A stretch of DNA of 64,000 nucleotides. Source: Gymnopus androsaceus JB14 (taxonomy: Eukaryota > Basidiomycota > Agaricomycetes > Agaricales > Omphalotaceae). A model generated the notes under the pieces. It was not told the origin of the DNA, ran no database searches, and saw only the letters and a list, made by a program, of their open reading frames with translations. Shown in pieces: positions 36,913 to 48,700 of the stretch (the first letter of the stretch is position 1; each line of letters opens with the position of its first letter). Position numbers and translations under genes: made by a program. The stretch is taken from positions 184,555 to 248,554 of the forward strand of contig ML769411.1 of the NCBI GenBank assembly GCA_009733575.1, read 5' to 3'.

Positions 36913-38830
36913 TTAGTAGTCATCGAGATGCACCAAGATAGACTAGAGGTAAAAAAAGTCATGGTCAGTCGACAGCTCAGTCTTCAGCGAAATCGAGACA
37001 GGACTGACCTGGGCATTCGCATCCCAAGGGTTAACACCCAGTTCCGTCAACTCAGCAACATCGTCATCAGTAAACCCACAATTTGCCAGTTTCTCAAGCG
37101 ACTTTACGGTCTTGGACATGGGATAATAAGACTGCTTAATCTTGCGTCTCTGGGAAATGGGAACGGGTCCCATAGATTCAACCTTCGCCGACTTCGTCGA
37201 GACTTTGACCTTTTTCGTCGACTTTTTCTCGCTCGCAGTCTCGGACTTTCCTTTGCGAGTCTTACGCTCAGACTCAACGATCGGAGGTCCGGGATGGAGA
37301 ACGTTTTGGACAAGTCCTGCATCGACTACCGAGTCAGCCATCTGGACTTTGTTCGATTTCTTCTTCTCCTTCCCCGTCTTGGGTTTGGACTTCCCTTTGT
37401 TGGTCTTCTGTTCAAATTCAGCAACCGGAGGGGAAGGAGGGAGGTTCTCGTCGGACGGAACAGACTCTGCATTGTCAGCATGCTGAGCTGCTTGGAGTTT
37501 TACCGCCTTTTCCGCGCGAGCCACAACCCTGGCCTCGTATTCTTGCTTCAGGCGAGCATCACGATCCTTCAAACATTGGCGAATGCCCTCCATACGAGCG
37601 GGATCGTTCCACCACTGTAGCTCAATGAATCTGGAGTCTAGACTGGGACCTACCACCGTAATGTCTTTAGGAAGACCCGACGTAGAGTGACTGTATAAGC
37701 ATCCTTTGCGAGAACATCTGCCACTGAGAATTCCATGATAAGCATCAAGGAGAACGCGATCGTGAAGATACACGTACACGAGATATCTTATACAGACATT
37801 TCTGCCACTGAAACTTGATGAGAACGGCGCGAGACAAAAATATGGAGGAGATATATACGCACTCGGTGCCCGAATACTGTTGGCGTCGGGAGTGTGAGAG
37901 TACGGACAGTCTTCACGACGGCATTTCGACCGATTGTGATCAGAGCAAGGTGGACTGTGTCGGAAAGCGCCACTCTCGTTTCTTTCGCAAGGATGATGAT
38001 CATTGTTGTTGGGTTCAGCAGCATCCGAGTCGGGATGCGGCCAAGAGAGATCTTTGATCGCGTTCGACAAATCAGTTTCAGACTGGAGTAGCTCGTGTAG
38101 GATTTCTCGAGTTTTGCAAACTCCGAAAAATCGAGCACCTCGAAGATCCACCAACGCATCTAAATCTACTCAACACTTTAGTAAATCAACTTCAAATAGA
38201 AGAAAAATGGGAAAATACCAGCGGCAGCGGCACGTAAGTTGCCCGAATTCCATCTCGCCATAGCCCTGTCGTACCGAGCATGATCTGCTCGAGGGTTGAG
38301 TTCCAGTGCTCGAGTAGCAATCGCTTCAGCTTCCCGGTAGAGCGTCAGCTCAGTGTAGCCCCGAGCCAAATTAGCATATTGTTTGTGAATTTTGAAGGGT
38401 TTGGCAGAATTTTCGTCGAACATGGTTCGAGTAGCTTCGAGGAAAATGGAAAGTGGCGCTTGTCCTCTTAAATAGCAAATAGAGTCAGTGGTCCATCACA
38501 TGAGCGTGGTCAAAGTCCGTCGCTGGAACAATGTAAGCTTTGGAGCCAAAGAGAAGGCCAGCTGGAGGGCCATAGCGTACCAATGATACGCGCCGATTCT
38601 AGTAAGAAAGCACCTTTGTGAAAACATAAAAGTAACGCGTAATTCACGTCGCAATTGAACCATTGTCTTCAAATTGTCTTTCAAAATTTTTGTCTGTCTT
38701 TGGTTATCCAGGAAGCCGTTTAGAATGACGTTGAAACTTGAAAGGCAAGAACGAAAGAAAGGAAGGAAGTATACGACACGGGCTCGGTCCAAGATCTGAA
38801 CGCTGGCTGAGATCCGATACTAGCCATCTT
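36913..38830 (-). CDS. TPR-CCCH zinc finger protein A
   Basis: From the 3' end, the last exon reads SILVHLDDY to a stop at 36913. It is joined by an intron (about 36946-37009) to ..GVNPWDANAQ. Upstream is a long Lys-rich linker, then a CCCH-type finger CSDHNRSKCRREDCPYSH, and a second, weaker finger CSRKGCLYSH. Before the fingers is a TPR-like helical pair with YANLARGYTELTLYREAEA and ALELNPRADHARYDRAMARW. The 5' end is not resolved: coding-like sequence (GSKAYIVPATDFDHAHV) lies at 38500-38580 and the first exon is probably near 38.7-38.8 kb. TPRs mediate protein contacts; CCCH fingers usually bind RNA. It is paralogous to, and divergent from, the gene at 39122. Confidence 0.65.
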
Positions 38831-39121
38831 CGTCCTCGGAGTCATGAAACTTTGAAAGGTGGGAACTCACAACGTCGGGAGCAATTTTGTATATGGGCGC
38901 CTAGCCATATAATGGGCGCTTTTTGCGGCAAGGCTTCTTCCCTTCCACATCCTTCCATATCAACAGAATCACTTGGGGATCAAGTTGCTTGTAGATCTTT
39001 TATTGACCTGCCTATCTACGAGCATATAGCAATGCTCTGACAGAATTGCGAGTCAACAATCACGGAGCTATCTTCACTGCCAAACATTTCTATATCAGCT
39101 ATTCTTTCCGATCTTTCAGCC

Positions 39122-40298
39122 ATGCCTTCATCTTCCAATAATTCTCCGCTCATACGATACTACAGCAAACTCGTAGAGACCTATATTCAGCTGACCTTGT
39201 GAGTGGCTGTCTTTTCTCAAATGCATTGGACTTATCATTGAACAGATACGAAGAGGCTGAAGCAACAGCCTCCCGTGTGCTGGCGGTTGACCCGTCAAAT
39301 CTCATTGTACGCTTGAAGCGCGGACATGCAAGGAGGAGGATTGGACATTTAGTAGGAGCGCTGGCCGGTACGTCTAATGGAATTACTGTAGCTCAATACT
39401 TGACTGACCTGCTTTCCATAGACTTTGAAACTGTTCTTTCCATTCCACCAAAACCTAATACCGCCCAAGTGTTACACTATGATGAAGCTCTCCGGCAAAG
39501 AGATATTGTAATCGATATTTTGGGTGTTTCCTACCACGAATTGGCTTCCGCTCATACAAGTCAAATTGCGCTATATAACAAGCCTATCTATACCGACAAT
39601 CCCCCGTCACCGAACGAGAAGGAGTCTCTTGATGAGCCCTCCGCTACGCCCTGCAGATTCTATAATCATTTGGGATGTCGTCGCGGTAAAAAGTGCACCT
39701 TTTCGCATGCTCCGGATGTACGAAGCATTCGAGATGATCGGTTAGTTTGCTTCCGCCGTTCCTCATCACGATCTAACCTTCTACGACCAGAGGGAAGAAC
39801 GTCTGCTTATTTTTTCTCATCGGCAAGTGTAAATGGGACATGTTCACTTGCATCTATTCTCATTCAAAAGATGACCTTGCGCCCGAGTACAAGGTTGACG
39901 ACACATCGAGGCCTGCTTGGTGGGAAGATCCTCTTCGTCGCGAGGTAGTGTCTGAACGCATAATGGAGCGGGATGCTCGGCGCAAGAAGCTGCATGAGCA
40001 AAACGAGCTTGCTAAACAGCGTAACAGCAAGAAATCGAAAAAGAAGAAGAAGAAGAATGGCAACGTAGACTCGAATGGGAAAACTAATAAGCCTCCTGCG
40101 AGTTCTTCGTCACATTCGAATGGCGATGAAACTTTGATATTCGAGTGGGAGTCGGATTCGGACGGAGAGTTTGAGGAAGAATTTGAGGACGTCGAGAGTC
40201 CTGATGTGGATCTATTATCGTATGAGGTCAAACCTTGGGAGCATGAAGTAACCAAAGTCACAGTGAGTTCGATTGGGTATATCGAGATTGACATCTGA
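39122..40298 (+). CDS. TPR-CCCH zinc finger protein B
   Basis: Starts MPSSSNNSPLIRYY at 39122, although exons further upstream are possible since paralogue A is longer. Three short introns were placed (after ..TYIQLTL, after ..HLVGALA, and between the fingers). The TPR-like part is YEEAEATASRVLAVDPSN, then ..RLKRGHARRRIGHLVGAL. Two CCCH fingers follow: CRFYNHLGCRRGKKCTFSH (C-x7-C-x5-C-x3-H) and CLFFLIGKCKWDMFTCIYSH (C-x7-C-x6-C-x3-H). A WWEDPLRREVV segment matches WWNDPARMEGI of paralogue A. A Lys-rich basic run and an acidic segment precede the C-terminus, which ends ..SSIGYIEIDI. Probably an RNA-binding protein by family knowledge; no pathway is evident. Confidence 0.75.
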
Positions 40299-40611
40299 TA
40301 GTTTTACCACAGGCACTCTTGGTCGCTCTACACCCATGATTTTTGTATTGCGTTTCTGTATAGCTTTGGAAACTGGACAGGTGTATCTGTAACAGTGCTG
40401 GTAATGTAAATATGCTATGTATGATCTAGTTGTATACCACCCTTTTCAATCGGACTTTTGTTTTGAGAATCAGGCGAGGTTGTTGCGTAGTACTTATTCT
40501 TATTCATCTATAGTAAATGTCTAGTATGTACATGCAGTATATCCTATACAAAACGAAATATATACAATGCGAGAATGAATCCTACGAGCGCTACGAAAAA
40601 TGTACAACAAT

Positions 40612-42925
40612 TCAGATGTCTTTCCAACAGCCCTCCACCCAGTCAACAACAACACTTGCCATCTTTCTGGTCTCCGCCTCCCTCTCAGTGATCCCGGCAG
40701 CGCCGTCCCTCTTTTCCCCTTCCTCAACCTTCCTCTTCCATTTCTTCGCAACCCTAGCCTTCTCCCAAGCTTCCTTAACTCGATCACTCCAATGTCCATC
40801 CTCATACTCCCCGCGACTCATCTCAACACCTACACCCTCATTCTCCAACAAAACTCGCAAGCCCAATTCCTCAATGAATAGTGGCCGGGATACATAGACC
40901 ATCGGCGTTCCTGCATCTATACACTCCGCAACAGTCCCATAACCGAGTTTTCCGAGAAGGACGTCTGCTGATGGCTGTGAGATCGGGCATGTAGACGTCT
41001 TTCGGAGCAAGGTAAAAGTTTTCTGGGAGTTCCGAGGTATCTTCACGTTGTTCCTTGGAAGCACCGCAGACTATAGCGATCCAATTGGAATCAGGGAGTA
41101 ACTGGGGGAAACTTAGCTCGTCGTCGTCTTGATCTCCATCGCCGTCGTTGTTACCGCGCTCTCGGATCTCCGAACCGATCTCATCGACGCTGTCCGGTTC
41201 ATCCGTGTTTTCTCGACATCTGTGAGTAACAGTGACTGATCTAGGTGAGGTGGGTATATTCACCAAATCCCTAAGCGGAGACAACGTCGCGCCGTCGGCG
41301 TTCGAGCGACTGGGTGAAAACGTAACAGAGTAACGATCGTTCTCTTTTTCCAGCGTCCTTTCTCCCTGATAACTGCAGGTGCGCTGGAGCTGCGGCGAGT
41401 GAAAACGCGGTGACGAAGAGGAAATTACGGGACTGCCCACGGGATTAAGAACAGCAGGAGCTCCGGGTATCCAGATGTGCGAGGCGGTTGCCAGACGGGG
41501 AGATTGCGGTGGTTGTGGATCAATGTCACGATGATCTTCGAGCTCTGATAGCTGCTGAGGTTGTATAGAGGGGGAGATGGTTAACTGAGGGATGGCAAGT
41601 GGAAAAAGGCGAGAAGTCTTTTTTAAGCCAGGATTTATCGGGGCAGTTGGTATCGGCTTCGCATTACGCTCTCCTGTGGATGCTGTGGCGCGCTTTCTAC
41701 CAGGCCACTTCAGAACCTGCCCTCCGAATGATACGATTAATAACTTGGTCGTTTCCGGATCGTGCAGTTCTGGCGGCACATTTGCGGACTTGAGGAGGCG
41801 TGCTCTCCCTTCTGGAGTGTACGGAGAACGTTCAACCGAGGAAGAAGGCGGTCTTACAAGTAAAGGCATTGGTAGGACTTTACGCGTGAAGGACCTTTGG
41901 GAGAGTGCGGTATTTGGCGGGAAGGGAACATGATCATGTAAAACACATTCGTACGGATGCTCCTTCAAGCACAGCAAGTGCTCGATCACCTCCGGGGAAA
42001 ATCTGTTTTCTTGTGGATCTACCCAGCTAGTTGCAGGAAGAGATAGTTGGGTGGGAAAAGATGGTATTGGTATGTGACCTGGAAGAAGGAGTAGGAGGTC
42101 GGCGCAACGGTAACCGGCATGGATCTGGGAGACAAGAGGTTCAAGGAGGGAATGAGGGATAGGAACATCAGGTGCTAGAGCTGGAGTGCCACCTGGTTGA
42201 ACGGAATGTTGCTCGTCTATGAAATTTGTGGCTAAATAGCTGTATACCGAGTCGAACGTGAAATTGGTGACGAGGATGGATGGGACACCCGCAGCTTTAG
42301 CAGCAAGGCTATGTACACAAAGTCAATTCTGTTCAAATGAAGAACTAGAAAGACTTACCAACCAAGAAAGGCGGCATCGCTCAAGACACATCTCGCCTGG
42401 ACGCTGAGTAGCCACTCATGCTCGATTTTCAGGAAAGCATCTTTATTCTTGAGAAACGCTTTGAGTACTTCGACGCTTTTCTGTCGATCGACTCGATATC
42501 TATTCAGTGTTAAAAGACTATAAATTTCCAGAACAAATAACGCCTTACGCTAGAGGCTGTACCTGCAAGAACAAAGTGAGTGATGAACGTAGACAAGCAA
42601 AGCGTAGCTCACAATTATTGGATCCACCCAATCAGCGTAGCGATATTGAGCACCGAGCGCGACGCTGTCCGAGAATACTTGTTTGGGGGCAGAAGAGACT
42701 ATGAAGATGACAGGTCTAATATGTTCTGGCAGACTAAGAAGCTGGGACGCAAAGGCAGAGACCTACAGGAGAGCATGGGTAAGAAATTAAGACGCTTCGA
42801 ACAGATAAAAGCTCACTCGAGTCGCATGGCCATATCCTGAGGAGTTTTGAGAAATCGAAACGTGTCAAAAAGAAGCAGAGCGTACCATGGCCTGAGCAGT
42901 AGTAAACGTAGCAAGGCGCGCGCAT
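40612..42925 (-). CDS. Glycosyltransferase resembling the N-terminal half of L-arabinokinase
   Basis: The first exons give YYCSGHGYGHATR, the glycine-rich N-terminal motif of the L-arabinokinase/MurG-like fold. The next exons are clearly coding across 42.0-42.8 kb (..SYLATNFIDEQHSVQPGG). Later comes TTKLLIVSFGGQVLKW, the start of the second Rossmann half, and near the end ADVLLGKLGYGTVAEC with AGTPMVYVSRPLF, the pattern found in arabinokinase-type donor-binding domains. Between them is an insert of about 200 residues that is Ser/Pro-rich then acidic. No GHMP kinase domain follows; the stop is at 40612 after ..VVDWVEGCWKDI. One single-base frame break lies at about 40978, between ..VYMPDL and SADVLLGK. 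Substrate unknown. Confidence 0.7.
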
Positions 42926-43627
42926 TTGGTGGTAAGATCGAACGAGGCAAGACTGATTAATCGCGGTTTTAAACTCCTCAGTCCATTCTCCAAGATTGGC
43001 AAGACCTCACTATGGGCGATTCCGGCCGTTCTTCTGCACCTTCTTCGCTATTAGTATTAGGGTCTTTTTAATACGCAGCATAGTCAAATTGACGTTAGCT
43101 GGCTATTAGTAGTACTCAGTACTGAGCTCAAACGAACAAGCGCCCGAGGCATCGCATGCAACACTGCCACAGGTCAAAGCAAGTGATATTGACCATCACC
43201 ATTCCTTTCGATTTTTCTGTAATCTCTTGCTCTGTCCTTTAGAGCTTCAAGATGGAATCCCTACCGAGTGCCCTCGATTTTGAGGACATCTATTATCGGT
43301 TCTAGGGGACGAAATTTTGCTTCGATTTGCTTGGCAACCGTCATCGCTCCAGCCTGCTCCAGCTTATTTGAGTATCTCGAACATTTAGATCGTTAACCCA
43401 AAGTGGCAAAAGTATGCTGGTCCGACTCATCCTTTGTTTGAGGGTACACGGAACTTTCTGGCAAGGACTGCGTGTTACTTTGCATTCATAGCAACAAATG
43501 ACCATTTCTGTTTTGGGCCACAGTTCGTGACGACCACAATTTCAAAATGGATTTGTGGCTGTTTGAAAACAGTATAAACTTGGTCATTTTTCCATTCCGT
43601 CTGTCAAAATTACCCATTCCCAAACTC
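42926..43627. other. Divergent intergenic region
   Basis: No gene is supported. It separates the glycosyltransferase start (42925) and the plus-strand gene whose probable start is 43628. Near 43250-43520 there are coding-like scraps but no consistent frame. Confidence 0.5.
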
Positions 43628-45326
43628 ATGTCCTCTTACGAACTCCCTCAAATCAGCGTCACAAGCGCAGCGATGATGAAAGAGCCCACTGCGGGTCTAC
43701 CGCAAGTAGTATCACCCAGTGTTAGGTTTATTGACACGCCTGCCAAGCCCCCAGAAGTCGTAATCCTTGGAGCCTCTGGAGACCTGTCTCCTACCCGGAT
43801 GCCACTCTCAAGCGTCCCTCGACATCTTAAATCCAGCAAGCAGCGTACTCCCACCCCTTATCCTATGGAAGGAATTGAATTTGCGGAAAAAGCTGATGCA
43901 GACGATATGATCGAAGCCAGTCTTCACCCACAAACTAGTACAAAGCGATCGAGTCTGCACGATTCCCTGGCGCCGGGTACGGTTATCGAGGAGGACGAAA
44001 CGCAGGACTCGACCGTCAGACCGAAGAAAAAGCCCAAGAACGCCTACTCTGGCCGTTCCGGACTCAGCGACGCCTTCACTGCGGCTTCCCCCACCACTGG
44101 GGTCATGTTTAGTGCTGGTCCTTTCACTGGTGCTAATGAGAACGGGGTCGAGTTTCAGTTTGGATCTGTACGTTCTCGGTCAGTCTGCTCCGTCGATGAT
44201 GATGCTATCCTATTCTGATCGAAATTATGCTTAGCTCGCTGGAGAATTCTAATTCTCAGGACTTCTCGGGGACCTTGAAGACTAGGTCATCTGGTAGAGT
44301 CAGCTTCTTGGACCAAGCCGGCGAGGAAGCAATGGATCAGAAGAAAGTTGCTCAAAATGATGCCCTTCTTCGTGATCTTCCTCCTCGGCCCTCAGCCCCA
44401 GAGCCTGGTGCTGTCCCGTCGATTCCCTCGAAGCCAGCATCTCGCGAAGGGTCCGTCTCGCCACCTGCATCTCTCGATATTTTCAATCCTTTTGACGATC
44501 CTGTCGAAGAAGTCGAGGTTGAACTATCTGATAGCGACACCACTAGTGACACCGGTGAATTCTCCTCCCGTCGTTCGTCTTCCCTCTCCTCTACCTCGAC
44601 CGTTCATTCAGAGGCGGGAAGCTTTGTTTCCGCCTTGTCCCACAAGTGGGAAGACTCTTTCGATGACTATGATGAATTTGACGACCAGTACAACTCATAT
44701 AGAAGCTTCTCTGCGAGCACTCTTCCCCGCACAGTCAACTTTGGATCCAACACCCACTCTCCTTCATCTTCGATTGACCGAACAGAGGCTTTTCCTCGTA
44801 ACGATTACGAGTTTGAAGCACCCTTTTTCGACGAATCTGTTGCTCGGACCATAGGTTCGAAAATTGGTTTGGGCTTGCCAAGTAGCACACTTGTCACTTT
44901 GGGCGCAGATAGCGTCAGGATTAGGGACACCGTGGTCGGGGATAACGCTGCCATTTCTGAGGACCGACCCACTAGCCAGATCATCTTAACCGGGCCAACG
45001 TCAGAGAGGATACCTACGAGAATGCCGTCTTGGGACTTCGGGGATATGAATGAGGAGAAGAATGATGTCAGTGCTGTTTCGATCTGGGATAGAATGAATG
45101 GCTGGATGAGAGCTCAGACCGAGTACGTTTTCATCGCATCTACTCGATTCAGCGTAACTCAGAAATGGATTCCTTTGTAGGCCCCAACAAATTGTCAACT
45201 TTGCCATCGGCGGAAGTGCACTGAGCGTCCTTTGTTTCTCTCTGTGAGTCGTTTTTATGTTTTCTTTTGTGCTGCTTGAGGGCTAATATATCTTCCACCA
45301 GGTATTCGTACCTACGCCGTCCTTGA
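43628..45326 (+). CDS. Disordered protein with C-terminal membrane anchor
   Basis: The probable start is MSSYELPQISVTSAAMM at 43628; an in-frame Met at 43547 is possible but gives a hydrophobic odd N-terminus. A 92-nt intron (44168-44259) joins ..FQFGS to DFSGTLKTRSSG. Two small 3' introns (about 45122-45180 and 45243-45301) bring in the last exons, producing PQQIVNFAIGGSALSVLCF followed by SLYSYLRRP and a stop at 45324-45326. The body is Ser/Asp/Pro-rich with no known domain. A single hydrophobic segment 10 residues from the end, capped by Arg residues, is the layout of a tail-anchored protein facing the cytosol. Function unknown. Confidence 0.65.
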
Positions 45327-45770
45327 ACTCCTCGCCTTCTTAATACTGTAATTATTCCTTCACGACCTTCAATCATGACCTTATGCTTTATCACGACCTC
45401 TACTCTCCCCTAGGCTGTATAGACTGGTTTGCTTTAATCTTGGTAGTAATTCTAATGTACGGTCTCGTCACGGTTGTATAATACTGTCCGCTATGGACTA
45501 TGTGACCTGAATGTACCATAATCCAGTAATATAATCGTTCACCAAATGTCGCGGAATGGGCCCCTAGGCTTCTTGCGTAACGACAGCCTCCTAGAGGGAC
45601 TGCCTTAGGCCTAGTCACGAAGTCGTCGTCGTGTCGAGGATGTCAACAATGCCTTTCCTTACTACAGATCTTACTACAGATGTCCAATTGATAATTACAG
45701 TACGGATAGATAATTACAACATTATAGAATCATATTTCACCAATATATAAGCTGTATAGTCACGATGGTT
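45327..45770. other. Convergent intergenic region
   Basis: No coding ORF is supported. 3' ends of the tail-anchored gene (+) and the paladin-like gene (-) face each other here. Short AT-rich repeats (CTTACTACAGAT twice near 45660) are present. Confidence 0.55.
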
Positions 45771-48700
45771 TCAATCCAATGACCGTCTTCCGAGAATCTT
45801 TTGAATCTCTCGATGTTCCTCGAGCCAATCAGTGAAAAGTAATTTCTGGCTCGTGTCTCTGCCGCATTCTCTATAAGATAATTAGCAAAGACAATCAACG
45901 TGCCATAGCGATACCTAGAGGAGAAAAATATCAGCGGACGCAGTTAAACCTTAGCTCGATACATATACTGACAGGTAGTTCACAGCGATATGGCGTAGCT
46001 GTTTTTCCTTTTTCGTGCCTACTTCACAAGCTTCAACTTTAATTTTATAGCTAAGCAGTCATATCAGTACAGTAGTCGAGAATCGATAGCATCGAGGAAC
46101 TTAACTTACTCGTAAATGGACTTTCTTAGGTTTTGAACGTCTTGCATCAAATCGATAGCACGATCCGTCAGACGCTTCGCAACTTTCCATTGGAAAGCAC
46201 TCCGACAAGTTGGAGGATGGTTTTGTACTCCCCTAATAAAGTTCAGTGTCAGAAGAATAGCCACTCCTCCAGCGATGGGACTGACCTTGTCGGTAAGCAT
46301 CATCCTCTGAGAGTCCATCCATCGAATCAAAGAAGCCTTCTTGGGTGATCCTCAAAGTCGTCTAAAGCCAGTGCCATCAAATCATTCCCCTCCCCAGTTT
46401 CTGGGTTCCATTCAAGAGTCGTGGAAACGAGACACGCGCTGACCATACCAGTGGTGGTACGGCCACGACCCATTTGGCAGTTGAAAACAAAGTCTCCAGC
46501 CTCGGCCATATTGGTGCGAACACGGTTAAGCAGTTGTGTAAGAGCACCAGGCAATGGTGCTTGTTCAGTCTGTTATTGCGACACGATCAGTAGTCAATCT
46601 TAGGGTATGACATCTCATCATCAGTTAATCAAGCTCGTATATACTAGACCACACACCTTAAAGCCTTCCTTGAACCATCAAATCAAATACATCTCTTGGT
46701 GTTAAGATATCTTCCTCGCCGACCGTTTCCCAAATCGGAATGATAGAGAACACTCCTGGACGCTCTTCCACCTCATCATGCAAGAGAATTCGACCTTTCC
46801 CACCCCGGAGCTCACGAAGCACATCCTTCTTGAAATTTCGCTCCATGACCTCGACCACAGCAGTCGCTACACCAGTCGCTCTGCAAAATGATATAAAAAC
46901 GAGGGAAATAGAGGAAGCTGCACCACCGAACATACTGGACATTTTCGAGTGGCTTATCCACCAGTCGAAGGACATGTGGGCGACCAGCAACGTATATGAC
47001 AGGTTCCTAGGAATACAATAAATAACACTGAAAAGGCAAGGGAATATGCGGAACAAACCTCTCTTAAGTGATGTCCAAAAAACCTTGTTGGAACCATCAG
47101 GACCAGCATCCTACTCGAAGCAACGCTCTTCTCAGGCTAAGCAAAAGGAAATGAGATCAAGAGGAACGAGTCAACAAATAACTTCCTTACCCTTCTACTG
47201 TAGGCATACCACTATTATAACGAATTAGAGAAGAAAAGTATATCCAAAGAGAAGTATTTCCCCACCTCCCGCAAACCATTTTACCTTCAGTTACAGGCTC
47301 AATTCTTGACCCGATGGGTGATGAAGTTTTGGATAGAGGTTTCACCCGCAGCGCCAAGTGGAACGCGTCGAAAGTTGGGAGATCCTTCTATACGCCTAAA
47401 AAAAAAAAGAACATATGAGTAGAAGAAGCAGCCAAATAGAAGGGTCGAACTCTGGCAATGTCATCTTTTGCAAATTCGAGAAGAAATCGCTCTTTATTAT
47501 AGTTGAAGCGGAGAGGACACTTCCAGATCGATTCATAACGACTTGTTTAACTTCGTCGGGGTGTGCCATCCCTTCAACCAAATCAGCCCGCTGAAGTGGC
47601 TTAAGAGCGTTCATCCCTTCTGCCATAAGTTCTCGTTCAAAGGTTTTGATTACTGGAAGAAAGATTCAGGAATGTTCTACCGCCGATGATTAGTAAAACT
47701 TACCTGGACGATTCTTCACAAATGTTTCAATGCTTTCGAGGGCCTGCATCGTATTCGGTTGATTAGATTGCAGATAAGCCTGGAATACGATAAGTTCGAA
47801 ATATCTTCGCAAATTTTGCAAGGCTGAGGGGGCGTAAGCGAGTTACGTGTGCGGTCAAAGCTGTAAATATCTTACCTTTTTGGGCATGTGCACGTTTCTG
47901 TTTCTCATCTGTGGCTTGTTCGGCTTGCACGCGAGATTCTTCGATAGAGTCCCGAAGGTTGTTGACGACCGCGCATTGGTCAATCGCATTATCAACGGTT
48001 TCCTTGACGGTAATGCCCCCTCGAAAGATTCGAAGCAAATCTAGCAGAAATAAATCAACACGATGAAAATGAAGGTATAACAAATCACTAACTATTTATA
48101 ATCTGATAAGAGTTTCGCGGTTTCGAAAGGCTGAATTTCGGTATCGTGTGCGGTAGTAGACGACATGGAAAGAGTAAACATCGCATTGATACGGGGAGTT
48201 GTAGGCGTTTTGGGTCGATTGGTGTCTAACCATTGCCTAATCAATGTGAGAATGATCTTAAAAAACTACAGTTAGCAAGTCGATCAAGTAAAGCCTATGC
48301 TCATACCGAGGCCAGTGTGCTTCGTCCCCTTCCGAGTTGGCAATTCACCACAATGGGAGTATCGCTTGAACAGCGGAGCACCACATCAATCATTTCATTA
48401 AGATCGGAAAAATCTGGCGGACGCTCGGCAGTGATTGGAATACGGTCGTATACGAGCTCCACGCCAAACATATTTCGTCTAGCTTCCATAATATCTCGAA
48501 GAACCACGACGTTTGCAGGATCTACGCCCTCCCAGACTGGTACCACTGTTCCATCTTCAGTTTCAGAATGAAGAAGAAGCCTGGTCACATAATTATTAGG
48601 CAATGACAAACAAGAGAATGACCAACCAGAACTCACTGTCCACCGAAAGTGTTTCAATTCAGATATAACATCGTCACGAAGTCGTTCCTCCAGAATTTCT

